Assembly (NCBI GenBank): GCA_017446045.1 | Contig: JAFSRP010000061.1 | Coordinates: 124,001 to 188,000 of the forward strand | DNA: 64,000 bases | Reading direction: 5' to 3' | From: Lachnospiraceae bacterium | GTDB taxonomy: Bacteria; Bacillota; Clostridia; Lachnospirales; Lachnospiraceae | In this document: piece by piece, positions 53,511-61,688 of the stretch | Layout of the letters: each line of letters starts with the position of its first letter | Numbering within the stretch: the first letter of the stretch is position 1 | The notes under the pieces: model-generated | Told to the model about the DNA's origin: nothing | What the model saw: only the letters and a program-made list of their open reading frames with translations | Databases searched by the model: none | Program-made: the position numbers and the translations under genes

Positions 53511-55232
53511 ATGAAACCAAAACACTACATAATTGAAAATGATACCCTTATGCAGGAATGGGATTACGAAAAGAATAATCCCTTGCTGCTTGATCCGTCT
53601 GCTATTGGATTGAAGAGTCATAAGAAAGTATGGTGGAAATGTTCTAACGGGCATTCTTGGGAAGCTATGATCAGCAACAGAAGCGAACACGATCGAGGCT
53701 GTCCATATTGTGCCCATCAACTCCCAATTCCCGGAGAAACGGATTTTGCCACATTATATCCTGAACTAGCAAAAGAGTGGCATCCAACGAAGAATAGTAT
53801 AAAACCATCAGAGGTCATGCCTGGGACACACAAAAAAGTATGGTGGAAGTGTTCCAGTGGTCATGAATGGAATGCGGAAGTCAAGTCCCGTGTTGCTGGG
53901 GTGAGTTGTCCTTATTGTGCAAATAAAAGAGTAATAACAGGATACAATGATCTTGCGACAGTGAATCCTGAATTGGCAAAAGAATGGCATCCAACAAAAA
54001 ACGGACAGCTTAAGCCGACTGATGTCACACAAAGCAGTGGAAAAAAGGTATGGTGGAAATGCACGAAAGGGCACGAATGGCAGTCAACTGTATGTAATAG
54101 GGCTGGTGGAAGAGGTTGCCCAAAGTGTTCTGATATGCTCCGTACTTCTTTTCCGGAACAAGCTATTTTCTATTACATAAAACAAGTGTTTCCAGATGCT
54201 GTAAATGGATACAAGGAAATATTCTCTTCTTCTATGGAACTTGATATTTTTATTCCTTCACTTAATGTCGGAATTGAGTATGACGGTCGAGTTTATCATA
54301 CTGATTCCAAGAATCAAGTTCGAGACTCACAAAAATATAAAATCTGTAAAGAGCATGGAATTTTGCTGATTCGTATAAGGGAGATGTCCAACTATGCACC
54401 GATCCTTTTATGTGACCGGAAGATTGAGATACCAAAAGCTAGCGATAAGTATTTAAACTGGGCGATCAATAATCTTTGCTACCATTTGGGTAAAATTGTT
54501 ATGCCTGATGTACGCAGAGACCGAAAGGAGATACTTGCATATCTTAACTCTCGTAATACCTCTTTAGCTTCGGAGTACCCTCTCATTGCAAGCGAGTGGG
54601 ATTATGAAGCGAATTATCCGCTTGTTCCAGAAAACTTTCCACCCCATTCAAATGAAAAAGTGTCATGGAAATGTCGTGAATGCGGGTGTATATGGGAAGC
54701 AGCTATCGGTGACCGGACCCGTCCTGATAGTACAGGATGCCCCGAATGTGCAAAGAAAAGGGCCGCAAAAATAAGGATACGGAGCAGAATTGAAAAATAT
54801 GGTAGTTTCGCGGCTTTATATCCTGAATTATTACAGGAATGGGATTATGAGAGAAATATAGGAGTTTCTCCGGAATCCCTTTCTACGGGTAGTGGAAAAA
54901 AAGTATGGTGGAAATGTCAAAAATGTGATTACCAATGGGAGGCTGCTATTGATCATAGGGCAAGAGGAAGAGGCTGTCCATACTGCTCCCATAGAGTAGT
55001 TATTCCTGGGAAAAATGATATAGGCACACTTAAACCAGAATTACTTAAGGAATGGGATTATGAAAAGAACGCCCAAATAGGTTTGTTTCCTGAACAGGTA
55101 TCTGTTGGCAATGGAAAGAAAGCTTTCTGGAAATGCCCTGTATGCGGAAATGAGTGGTCCGCTGTTATTGCTTCTCGGGTAAAAGGACATGGATGCCCAA
55201 ATTATAGAAAACACGACCCATGCAACAAATAG
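53511..55232 (+). CDS. Zinc-ribbon/PD-(D/E)XK-like nuclease/zinc-ribbon protein
   Basis: The 573-aa protein has three treble-clef zinc-ribbon repeats (DUF4379-like) at about 10-212, a central nuclease-like domain (about 213-330), and three more repeats (about 345-573). Each repeat reads ExxWDYEKN or EWHPTKN, then KKVWWKCxxGHEW, then GCPYC, with paired cysteines for zinc. The core has FPEQAIFYYI (E216), MELDIFIPSLNVGIEYDGRVYH (E244, D245, E256, D258, H263 across about 243-263) and LLIRIRE, a pattern like Vsr or EDxHD endonucleases. The last repeat has CPNY instead of CPxC. It is strikingly AT-rich beside its neighbours. It is probably a DNA-targeting nuclease carried as cargo, perhaps for defence or homing; this is inferred. 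Confidence 0.75.
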   Translation: MKPKHYIIENDTLMQEWDYEKNNPLLLDPSAIGLKSHKKVWWKCSNGHSWEAMISNRSEHDRGCPYCAHQLPIPGETDFATLYPELAKEWHPTKNSIKPSEVMPGTHKKVWWKCSSGHEWNAEVKSRVAGVSCPYCANKRVITGYNDLATVNPELAKEWHPTKNGQLKPTDVTQSSGKKVWWKCTKGHEWQSTVCNRAGGRGCPKCSDMLRTSFPEQAIFYYIKQVFPDAVNGYKEIFSSSMELDIFIPSLNVGIEYDGRVYHTDSKNQVRDSQKYKICKEHGILLIRIREMSNYAPILLCDRKIEIPKASDKYLNWAINNLCYHLGKIVMPDVRRDRKEILAYLNSRNTSLASEYPLIASEWDYEANYPLVPENFPPHSNEKVSWKCRECGCIWEAAIGDRTRPDSTGCPECAKKRAAKIRIRSRIEKYGSFAALYPELLQEWDYERNIGVSPESLSTGSGKKVWWKCQKCDYQWEAAIDHRARGRGCPYCSHRVVIPGKNDIGTLKPELLKEWDYEKNAQIGLFPEQVSVGNGKKAFWKCPVCGNEWSAVIASRVKGHGCPNYRKHDPCNK

Positions 55233-55311
55233 ATTGATTCTAAAGTGGTAATGAAACTGACAAATTCTTTAAAAATTAGATCAGATAAAACTATCATATT
55301 TGACGGCATCA

Positions 55312-55320
55312 TGGTATGAT
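55312..55320 (+). promoter_or_regulatory. Promoter of the LacI-type gene (extended -10)
   Basis: TGGTATGAT is an extended -10 (TGnTATnnT form). The operator palindrome begins 13 bp downstream, covering about +6 to +17, so binding there would block initiation or early elongation. Confidence 0.5.
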
Positions 55321-55332
55321 ATTAGAGAAAAA

Positions 55333-55344
55333 GGGAACGTTCCC
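55333..55344. promoter_or_regulatory. Operator O4 (GGGAACGTTCCC) before the regulator gene
   Basis: A perfect 12-bp palindrome with central CG, typical of LacI-family operators. It lies 31 bp before the regulator start, which implies autoregulation. The same sequence recurs at 57447 and 57669. Confidence 0.8.
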
Positions 55345-55374
55345 AGAAGGCTTTGATTATCAGAAAGGAAAACC

Positions 55375-56376
55375 ATGTCAACTATTAAAGACCTTGCCGC
55401 CAGGACCGGTATCTCCAAATCTACTATTTCAAGAGTTATAAATAACGAGCCCAACGTCAGCGAAAAGACACGGGAGATCGTGATGAACGCGATCCGTGAG
55501 CTGAATTATACACCCAATATCATGGCCAGGGGCATGGTCACCGGCAAACTTCCCATGGTGCTGATCATCGTGGGCGATATCCAGAACCACTATTTCAACA
55601 ACACCATCGTGGGAATTGAAAAAAGGCTTTCCAGCTCTGCCTACCTTCCCGTCATCTACAATAGTATGTACGACGAGAAGAAGGAAAAACGTCTGATGGA
55701 GATGGCCGGGCAGTTTCGCTTTTCCGGCATTATCCCCATGACAGGCATCGGTGCGGAGGAACTGGCGGAATGTATCGAGAACGCTGACTGCCCGGTGGTT
55801 CTGATCAATAAAAGGCCGCGCAAGACGCGCTTTGACTGTGTGATCGGTGAAGAGCAGGAAGCTGGATACCTGGCAACGGCGGAGCTAATCAAAAACGGAC
55901 ACACGAGGATCGCGCACATCAGTTATGATTCAAAGCATTCGAGGATCAGCCGGGAAAGAGAGAACGGGTACCGGGAAGCGCTCGAGGAGCATGGTATCCC
56001 AGTGGATGAGTCGCTGATCATCCAGGGAAAACTAGACATGGATACCGGATACCAGCTGGCGCCGAAGATCCTTGAAAAGCTGAAAGTGCGTGCCATTTGC
56101 TGCAATAACTACCTCACGGCGGCGGGCGTGATCCGCTACGGCGAGGAGATAGGACTGCACCCGCGAGTCGACTATGAAATTGCCTGCTGTGAGACGGTGC
56201 CGGAGGTCTACAGTAAAGATATCATCTATGCGGGTGCGGATCTCGAAGTGATCGGTGAGCGGGCAGCAGAGCTTTTGCTGCAACGCATGAATGGATCGCA
56301 CGAGCCGCCCCAACGTATCTCTTTCTCAGCGACGAAGGTCTATAATCCCGGAAAGGCGCAGGCGGTACAGAAATAA
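55375..56376 (+). CDS. LacI-family transcriptional regulator
   Basis: The 333-aa protein has the LacI helix-turn-helix (TIKDLAARTGISKSTISRV) with hinge helix (PNIMARGMVTGK), then a periplasmic-binding-protein-like effector domain (about 60-333). It is transcribed away from the mobile element and faces an HpcH/HpaI aldolase gene. Four copies of one palindrome near it and its neighbours identify its probable regulon: itself, the aldolase, and the TRAP/CoA-transferase operon. The effector is probably the transported acid or a metabolite of it. Confidence 0.93.
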   Translation: MSTIKDLAARTGISKSTISRVINNEPNVSEKTREIVMNAIRELNYTPNIMARGMVTGKLPMVLIIVGDIQNHYFNNTIVGIEKRLSSSAYLPVIYNSMYDEKKEKRLMEMAGQFRFSGIIPMTGIGAEELAECIENADCPVVLINKRPRKTRFDCVIGEEQEAGYLATAELIKNGHTRIAHISYDSKHSRISRERENGYREALEEHGIPVDESLIIQGKLDMDTGYQLAPKILEKLKVRAICCNNYLTAAGVIRYGEEIGLHPRVDYEIACCETVPEVYSKDIIYAGADLEVIGERAAELLLQRMNGSHEPPQRISFSATKVYNPGKAQAVQK

Positions 56377-56478
56377 AGCCCGGCAGCCGGAGAGCGGCGG
56401 AACACTCTACAGAGAAAGTGTGCTGCTCGGGGCCATATCGTAAATAGAAACGGAATAAAAGAGAAAGGAGGTAGAATA

Positions 56479-56524
56479 AAGAAGCTGTTCCAAGCACACC
56501 GATGCACGGAACAGCTTCTTTTAT
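56479..56524. terminator. Bidirectional terminator between regulator and aldolase genes
   Basis: AAGAAGCTGTTCC (56479-56491) pairs perfectly with GGAACAGCTTCTT (56508-56520), followed by TTAT on the + strand; the minus strand reads TTTATTC after the stem. It separates convergent genes. Confidence 0.8.
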
Positions 56525-56557
56525 GAGAAGGGGTAGAAAACAAAGAGATAGGCGAAA

Positions 56558-57337
56558 TTACAGCGAGAGTTTGGAGACCAGCTCATGGGTGCGGTTGATC
56601 CGGTCGAGCGTGACGCTGCGGAAAATGCCAAGGTCGTTCATGATGGTGACGATACGGAAGCCCTGTGCCACACGCTCTGCGGCAGCTTCCGGAGAGGAGG
56701 TGACGATGCCGGGGATCTTGTTGTACTTCGCGCACATTTCCAGGACCCTGTCGATCGCAACCGCGACCTCGGGATGCTTTAGGTCACCGGGATGGCCCAT
56801 GTCCAGGGAAAGGTCGCCGGTGCCGATAAAGAGTACATCGGAGCCTTCCAGCTTTGCGATCTCTTCGAGATTGTCCACGGACTGTTTCGTCTCGATCTGG
56901 AAGATCGTGAAGAGTGCGTCATTGGCTTCCCTGAGATAATCAGGATAAGCGCCCCAGCGCGGCCCGCGTCCTGAATTCATGCCGCGGACACCGATGGGCG
57001 GGAACTTGACGGCATCGATGATGTACTTTGCCTCTTCCGGGGTGTTGACCATGGGAAGCATGATGCCATGGGCACCGACATCGAGAACGCGGCGCATGAG
57101 TTTTGTTTCAATAGTATATACGCGCGGGAAGGCGACCATGCCGTAGCATTCGGCAGCCCGGATCATGTCGACCATAGTCTCGAGGCCCAGCGGGGAATGT
57201 TCCATATCCAGGATCGCGAAATCCATGCCGTTCATGGCCAGGATCTCCACGTTCTGCGGTGCGCAGGATGCCACAAAGGCACCTACCAGGTATTTTTTCT
57301 CTTCCAGCTTTTCCTTTAATAAATTATGCATCTTCAT
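56558..57337 (-). CDS. HpcH/HpaI-family class II aldolase
   Basis: A metal-dependent aldolase of 259 aa that cleaves or forms 2-keto-3-deoxy- or 2-keto-4-hydroxy acids to give pyruvate or a related oxoacid. Motifs: MDFAILDMEHSPLGLETM, PRVYTIETKLMRRVLDVGAHGIMLPMV (active-site Arg and Gly-rich loop), and IFQIETKQSV with GTGDLSLDMG (metal-binding Glu and Asp). A longer frame extends upstream, but AGGAGG 9 nt before the ATG at 57337 sets the start. It is divergent from the TRAP operon and shares its operators. Confidence 0.9.
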   Translation of the reverse strand: MKMHNLLKEKLEEKKYLVGAFVASCAPQNVEILAMNGMDFAILDMEHSPLGLETMVDMIRAAECYGMVAFPRVYTIETKLMRRVLDVGAHGIMLPMVNTPEEAKYIIDAVKFPPIGVRGMNSGRGPRWGAYPDYLREANDALFTIFQIETKQSVDNLEEIAKLEGSDVLFIGTGDLSLDMGHPGDLKHPEVAVAIDRVLEMCAKYNKIPGIVTSSPEAAAERVAQGFRIVTIMNDLGIFRSVTLDRINRTHELVSKLSL

Positions 57338-57421
57338 GATCTGCTGCCTCCTAGCGTAGTTTTTATCGGGTCTTTTGATATATATTGATATATAAAATGT
57401 AGTTTTTTGTAATGCTGTCGG

Positions 57422-57450
57422 ATTATAAACCGATGCAAGCAATAATGGGA
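57422..57450 (-). promoter_or_regulatory. Aldolase promoter overlapped by an operator
   Basis: On the minus strand TATAAT (57427-57422) lies 85 bp before the aldolase start. The -35 position falls within operator O1 and is a poor match (TCCCAT). Repressor binding would occlude it. Confidence 0.45.
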
Positions 57451-57459
57451 ACGTTCCCA
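57446..57459. promoter_or_regulatory. Operator O1
   Basis: A perfect TGGGAACGTTCCCA palindrome over the -35 of the leftward aldolase promoter. Confidence 0.8.
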
Positions 57460-57508
57460 ACACATTATTCAATAAAGTACCACAGGATCGGTATCACGTC
57501 AATAGAAA

Positions 57509-57522
57509 TGGGAACGTTTTCA
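57509..57522. promoter_or_regulatory. Operator O2 (degenerate)
   Basis: TGGGAACGTTTTCA keeps the left half and central CG of the palindrome but has two changes in the right half. This version is also closer to a CcpA cre site, so it may serve catabolite control. Confidence 0.55.
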
Positions 57523-57597
57523 CATTTTTGTGAGATTTGCATAGATTTCCACAAAGAAAATTGTAAATTCAGACGGCAGAATAAATCAAGAATATGC

Positions 57598-57626
57598 TTG
57601 CAAAATCAAATGATACATGGTAGTAT
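57598..57626 (+). promoter_or_regulatory. TRAP operon promoter
   Basis: TTGCAA (57598-57603), 17 bp, TAGTAT (57621-57626) with TG at the extended -10 position. The start would be near 57633, leaving a leader of about 85 nt that contains operator O3. Confidence 0.65.
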
Positions 57627-57667
57627 CTCATTGTAAGGCGGACAGCGCCTTTTTCAAAGAGGCAAAA

Positions 57668-57681
57668 TGGGAACGTTCCCA
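57668..57681. promoter_or_regulatory. Operator O3
   Basis: A perfect TGGGAACGTTCCCA palindrome at about +35 to +48 of the TRAP transcript, where bound repressor could block elongation. Confidence 0.8.
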
Positions 57682-57717
57682 AAAAACGAATCGAAAGTCA
57701 ATTAAAGGAGAAAGACA

Positions 57718-58779
57718 ATGAAAAAGAGACTTATCAGCATGATCCTTGCATCAGCACTTGCAGCATCCCTGGCAGCCTGCGGCGGTTCCTCTTCCGCACC
57801 CGCAGCAACCACAGCAGCTCCCGCAGCGACCGAGGCAGCGCAGAGCGGCGGCGCAGCTTCCCACGATCAGGTCAACATCACCTTCGCGACCGGCGGCGCA
57901 GACACCCTTCCTTCCTATGCGGCAGCGATCGATGTCGTTTCCGATATCCAGGCAGCCGATTCCGCGATCAAGATCGACTACAAGGGCGCACGTCAGCTCG
58001 GTGACGACGCGGAGATCCTCCAGCAGGTCATGGGCGGCACCATCCAGATCGGCGGCGTAGGCTACAGCGTTTTCAGCACCTACCTTCCCTATCTTGAGGC
58101 GATCACCCTTCCCTTCGTCCTGAACGACTACGCAAAGGAGAAGGCAGCGCTGCAGACTCCTGAAGCACAGGCTCTGTTCGACAAGGTCGAGGCTGAGCTC
58201 GGCGTCAAGGTCCTGGCTTCTTATGACTCCGGTATGCGTCATCTGGCAAACAACGTAAGACCGATCAAGACCATCGACGACATGAAGGGCCTCAAGCAGA
58301 GAGTCGTTCCGTCCGATCTCTTGGTCAACAGCTTCAACGCTATGGGCTGCAACCCGGCAAACGTTCCTTACGGCGACATCTACACCTCCCTGCAGAACAA
58401 GGTCATCGATGGCGAAGAGATCAACGTTACCTCCATCAACTCCGAGAAGCACTACGAAGTCCTGAAGTACTTCAGCGAGATCGGTATCTATCCGTTCTCC
58501 ACCATCATTTTCTGCAACGCCGCATGGTTCAACGGCCTTCCGGCAGATGTGCAGGCTACCATCAAGGACGCGTTCGTCAAGGGCTACGATTACAACTTCG
58601 ACAAGTACATCGCAGAGGCTGAGGAAGCAGGCTACAAGGCAATGGAAGAAGCCGGCATCCAGGTCGATGTGATCGAGGACAAGGCTCCGTTCCAGGAAGC
58701 TGTTGCCTCCTGCGTCGAGGAGTATAAGGAGAAGGATCCCACGATCAAGGCTTTCATCGAGATGGCTAACGGACTTTGA
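57718..58779 (+). CDS. dctP: TRAP transporter substrate-binding lipoprotein
   Basis: The 353-aa protein has a lipoprotein signal (LAAC, Cys21), an Ala/Thr-rich linker and a DctP-type fold: VNITFATGG, GARQLGDDAEILQQVMGGTIQIGGVGYSVF, and DMKGLKQRVVPSDLLVNSFNAMGCNPANVPYGDIYTSLQNKVIDGEE split across about 185-230, where the conserved Arg (in KQRV) usually binds a substrate carboxylate. It captures an organic acid for the membrane components. A strong AAAGGAG precedes the ATG. Confidence 0.95.
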   Translation: MKKRLISMILASALAASLAACGGSSSAPAATTAAPAATEAAQSGGAASHDQVNITFATGGADTLPSYAAAIDVVSDIQAADSAIKIDYKGARQLGDDAEILQQVMGGTIQIGGVGYSVFSTYLPYLEAITLPFVLNDYAKEKAALQTPEAQALFDKVEAELGVKVLASYDSGMRHLANNVRPIKTIDDMKGLKQRVVPSDLLVNSFNAMGCNPANVPYGDIYTSLQNKVIDGEEINVTSINSEKHYEVLKYFSEIGIYPFSTIIFCNAAWFNGLPADVQATIKDAFVKGYDYNFDKYIAEAEEAGYKAMEEAGIQVDVIEDKAPFQEAVASCVEEYKEKDPTIKAFIEMANGL

Positions 58780-58873
58780 TCCTGAGTAGGAACTTTCACA
58801 GATCTTATCAGAGAAAGATACATTTATCCCGTCAGAAACACATACGTACATCTAGTTTAAAAAGGGTGAACCG

Positions 58874-59383
58874 ATGAACGCATTCAAAGTATATCAGAAA
58901 TTCGCAGATGTCATTTTCACCATCATCAAAGTCCTGATGGCGATCATGATCACCGTCATGGTCATCATTACCACGATGGAAGTCGTCAGAAGATATATTT
59001 TCGGTCTTTCATTCCTTTGGGCGGAAGAACTCGTCAAGTTCATGCTGGTTGCCGTGACCTTCCTCGGAGGTCCGGCAGCCTACCGCTCCGGCGGACTCGC
59101 ATTCCTGGATCTGGTCGTCTCCCATGTGAGCGACAGGGGAAGAAAGATCATCAGTATCTTCATCAATGTTGTGATCATCATCAGCTGCATCTGGCTGGCC
59201 AAGCTCGGCTTTGAGTATTCCTTCTCTCCGATGGTCGCAAAGATGTATTCCACGGGACTGAAGTTGAAGATGACCTATATTTACCTCACCATTCCGATCG
59301 GTTTCTGCATGATGATCATTTTCGCCATCGAGCAGATCTGGATGATCGTTCTGGGTGTTGAGCCGAAGGAGGTGGCAGCATGA
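58874..59383 (+). CDS. dctQ: TRAP transporter small permease
   Basis: The 169-aa protein has four hydrophobic segments and the DctQ features VVRRYIFGLSFLWAEELVKFMLV and FLGGPAAYRSGGLAF. It forms the small membrane subunit with DctM. A gap of 94 bp separates it from dctP, and it overlaps dctM by 4 nt. Confidence 0.93.
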   Translation: MNAFKVYQKFADVIFTIIKVLMAIMITVMVIITTMEVVRRYIFGLSFLWAEELVKFMLVAVTFLGGPAAYRSGGLAFLDLVVSHVSDRGRKIISIFINVVIIISCIWLAKLGFEYSFSPMVAKMYSTGLKLKMTYIYLTIPIGFCMMIIFAIEQIWMIVLGVEPKEVAA

Positions 59384-60657
59384 TCTTAGTAGCTATCGTA
59401 TTTGTTGCGGCGCTGCTGCTCGGCTTCCCGATGGCCTTCGTCCTCGGTTACGGCGGACTGGCGCACCTGATCGCGATGAACCAGGAGTCCTTCTTCTCGG
59501 TCGTCACACAGAGAATGTTCACCGGCGTCAACTCTTACTCCCTGATGTGCATCCCGTTCTTCATCCTTGCCGGTGAGATCATGAACATGGGCGGCATCAC
59601 CGAAAGGCTCCTGGACTTTGCCAGAGAGACGATCGGCTGGATCAGGGGCGGCATGGCATACTGCTGCGTCGCGCTGGCCATGGTCCTTTCCGCGATCCTC
59701 GGCTCCGCAAACGCGGTCTGCGCCATCCTCTGTGCAGTGCTGGTCACGGAGATGAAGAAGGACGGCTATGACGAGGACTTCACAGGCTCCCTGATCTGCG
59801 CGTCCGGTGTCCTGGGACCGATCATTCCTCCCAGCGTCACCTTCATCATCTACGGCGTCCTGACCGGTGTTTCCGTGCAACGCATGTTCATGGCAGGTAT
59901 CGTCCCCGGCATCCTGCTGGCTACCGGATACGTGCTGGTCATCCTCTACTTCACCAAGAAGAGAGGCTATAAGAAGGCCAAGGAGCATTTCGATCCCAAG
60001 ACCTTTGCAAAATCCTTTGTCAGATCCATTCCGGCACTGATCGTCCCGGTCATCATCATCGGCGGTATCATCGGCGGCATCTTCACTCCCACGGAGTCCG
60101 GCGCGATCGCGGTCGTGGCAGCGATCATCGCTTCCCTGATCTACAGGTCCTTTGAGTTTAAAAAGCTGCCTTCCGTGCTGCTGAAGACCGGCATCTCCAC
60201 CGCAGCCATTATGTACATCGTGGCATTCGGCAACATCATGGGCTGGACTTTCGCGATGGACGGCATTCCGGAGAAGATCACCAACGGTATCCTTGCCATT
60301 ACGACCAACAGATACCTGATCATCCTGCTGATCCTGATCGCCCTGACGATCATCGGCTGCCTGATGGAAGCATTCGCAGCCATGTATATCTTCGTCCCGG
60401 TCTTCGTGCCGCTGGCTACCGCGATCGGTATGGACCCCGTACACTTCGGCATCGTCCTCTGCCTGATGTTCACCATCGGCCTGATGACCCCGCCGGTCGG
60501 CATGCTGCTCTTCGTCACCAGTAATATGGCGAAGATTCCATTAAGCAAGCTGAGCAAATCCGTGGCGCCCTTCGCGCTGGCCGCGATTCTGGTCGTCATC
60601 CTGCTGGCTTACTGCCCGGCACTGGTAACGTTCATACCTGACTTGTTAGGGATGTAA
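59380..60657 (+). CDS. dctM: TRAP transporter large permease
   Basis: The 425-aa protein has about twelve hydrophobic segments and DctM motifs: ILAGEIMNMGGITERLLDFA, SGVLGPIIPPSVTFIIYGVLTGVSVQRMFMAGIVPG split over residues 140-180, FTPTESGAIAVV, and IGLMTPPVGMLLFVTSN. It carries out sodium-coupled uptake with DctP and DctQ. The start overlaps the dctQ stop by 4 nt. Confidence 0.95.
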   Translation: MILVAIVFVAALLLGFPMAFVLGYGGLAHLIAMNQESFFSVVTQRMFTGVNSYSLMCIPFFILAGEIMNMGGITERLLDFARETIGWIRGGMAYCCVALAMVLSAILGSANAVCAILCAVLVTEMKKDGYDEDFTGSLICASGVLGPIIPPSVTFIIYGVLTGVSVQRMFMAGIVPGILLATGYVLVILYFTKKRGYKKAKEHFDPKTFAKSFVRSIPALIVPVIIIGGIIGGIFTPTESGAIAVVAAIIASLIYRSFEFKKLPSVLLKTGISTAAIMYIVAFGNIMGWTFAMDGIPEKITNGILAITTNRYLIILLILIALTIIGCLMEAFAAMYIFVPVFVPLATAIGMDPVHFGIVLCLMFTIGLMTPPVGMLLFVTSNMAKIPLSKLSKSVAPFALAAILVVILLAYCPALVTFIPDLLGM

Positions 60658-60669
60658 GCAAGGGGCACG

Positions 60670-60691
60670 AAGTGCGGAGCGATCCGCACTT
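60670..60691 (+). other. Stem-loop between dctM and the DUF6282 gene
   Basis: AAGTGCGGA-GCGA-TCCGCACTT is a perfect 9-bp stem with a GNRA-type tetraloop and no following T-run. It may stabilise the upstream mRNA or reduce read-through. Confidence 0.6.
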
Positions 60692-60727
60692 ATGTAAAAA
60701 AATAATCACACACAAAAGGAGAATACA

Positions 60728-61636
60728 ATGCCTGTTTCAAGAGATATTTTAAAGGGATTTGTCGATATTCATGTCCATGCCGGTCCTTCCGCAGCAAAGC
60801 GTAAGGTCGACGCATGGGAGATGCTGCAGGAGGCAGATGCTGCCGGTTACAGGGGATTCCTGGTCAAGGATCACTATTTCCCGACCATGATGGGCGCGAA
60901 GATGTGCTCCGAGCATGATTCCAAGAACGGCTGCCTGGTATTCGGCGGCCTGGCACTGAACCGCTCCGTAGGACTGTTCAATGTCCATGCAGTGGATGCT
61001 GCACGTAACCTCGGCGCAAAGACCATCTACTTCCCGACGGTCTCCACCCTGAACCATATTGAAGGCCATGCCAAGGCCGGTCACGGCTTTGTCGGTTCCG
61101 GCGCTTCCGCAGTGGTCGATGAGGGTATGACCTATATCGACGAGAAGGGCGAGCTCATCCCCGAGGCGGTCGAAGTGATCAAATACATCGCGGCGCATCC
61201 CGAGCTGGTCCTTTGCACCGGACACGGTTCCGCAGCGGAAGTCGACGCGGTCGTAAAGAAGGCAGCCGAACTCGGCGTAGAGAAGATCTGCGTCAACCAT
61301 CCGCATTTCCTGGTCAATGCGACTTATGACCAGATGGGCGAGTGGGCACGTCTCGGCGCCTATATTGAACTGAACGCAGCAGTCTTCAGTTCCATCGCCA
61401 AGACCGGCGAGTGCGGCGATGAGATGATCCCCGAGATCCTTTCCCATGTCCCGCACGACAAGATCGTCCTGGATTCCGACCTTGGCCAGGCGGCCAATAT
61501 CGATCCCGTGGAAGGCATGTTCCTGTTCATAAACAAGCTGGTCGACGAGTTCGGCGTGACCGAAGAAGAGATCGACCTCTGGGGCAAGAAGATCCCGGCA
61601 TGGATGATGGGACTGACCGACAAGATCGAGAAATAA
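60728..61636 (+). CDS. DUF6282-family metal-dependent hydrolase-like protein
   Basis: The 302-aa protein opens with FVDIHVHAGPSAAKRKVDAWEM, a metal-binding amidohydrolase/PHP-type start. It has VKDHYFPTMMGAKM, TLNHIEGHAKAGHGF, LVLCTGHGSAAEVDAVV, and ILDSDLGQAANIDP-like IVLDSDLGQ, which supply further His and Asp ligands. Length is shorter than most amidohydrolases. I recognise it as DUF6282-like. Its place between a TRAP transporter and CoA-transferase genes suggests hydrolysis of a lactone or amide form of the transported acid. Confidence 0.7.
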   Translation: MPVSRDILKGFVDIHVHAGPSAAKRKVDAWEMLQEADAAGYRGFLVKDHYFPTMMGAKMCSEHDSKNGCLVFGGLALNRSVGLFNVHAVDAARNLGAKTIYFPTVSTLNHIEGHAKAGHGFVGSGASAVVDEGMTYIDEKGELIPEAVEVIKYIAAHPELVLCTGHGSAAEVDAVVKKAAELGVEKICVNHPHFLVNATYDQMGEWARLGAYIELNAAVFSSIAKTGECGDEMIPEILSHVPHDKIVLDSDLGQAANIDPVEGMFLFINKLVDEFGVTEEEIDLWGKKIPAWMMGLTDKIEK

Positions 61637-61688
61637 ATTACTGAACGCATTAATAGCACATATAGCGAAACAACAGGAGGAACACACA

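Larger units (their letters stand above)
47955..55250. mobile_element. Small integrative element or phage satellite at tRNA-Gly (right end unresolved)
   Basis: The region runs from the tRNA 3' end through integrase, P4-type helicase, CHC2 primase, XRE repressor, sigma-like factor and a zinc-ribbon/nuclease protein. It has integration, replication and control genes but no capsid, terminase, relaxase or conjugation genes. That profile fits phage satellites or minimal integrative elements. Integrase and the last gene are visibly more AT-rich than the flanking chromosome. I could not find a second copy of the tRNA 3' end, so the right boundary (before the LacI-type gene at 55375) is an estimate. 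Confidence 0.65.
57338..57717. promoter_or_regulatory. Divergent control region of the aldolase and TRAP operon
   Basis: This 380-bp gap holds two opposing promoters and three copies of the GGGAACGTTCCC-type operator (57446, 57509, 57668). Operator centres are 63 bp and 159 bp apart, close to 6 and 15 helical turns, which would allow looping by a tetrameric LacI-type repressor. I see no ORF with a ribosome site here. Confidence 0.75.

Noticed and set aside
53207..55374. A direct repeat of the tRNA-Gly 3' end as right attachment site
   Set aside because: I compared the non-coding stretches with the tRNA T-arm and acceptor sequence and found no convincing copy.
56377..56478. A small gene after the LacI-type gene with AAAGGAGG at about 56465
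   Set aside because: The nearest ATG is about 30 nt away and lies in the loop of the terminator hairpin.
57446..57681. GGGAACGTTCCC as a LexA/SOS box
   Set aside because: The Firmicutes SOS box needs four bases between GAAC and GTTC. Here the halves are adjacent and the site lies beside a LacI-family gene.
57751..58851. A 366-codon minus-strand frame opposite dctP, and a 352-codon one opposite dctM (59386-60444)
   Set aside because: Both are shadows of strongly recognised TRAP genes with biased codon use.
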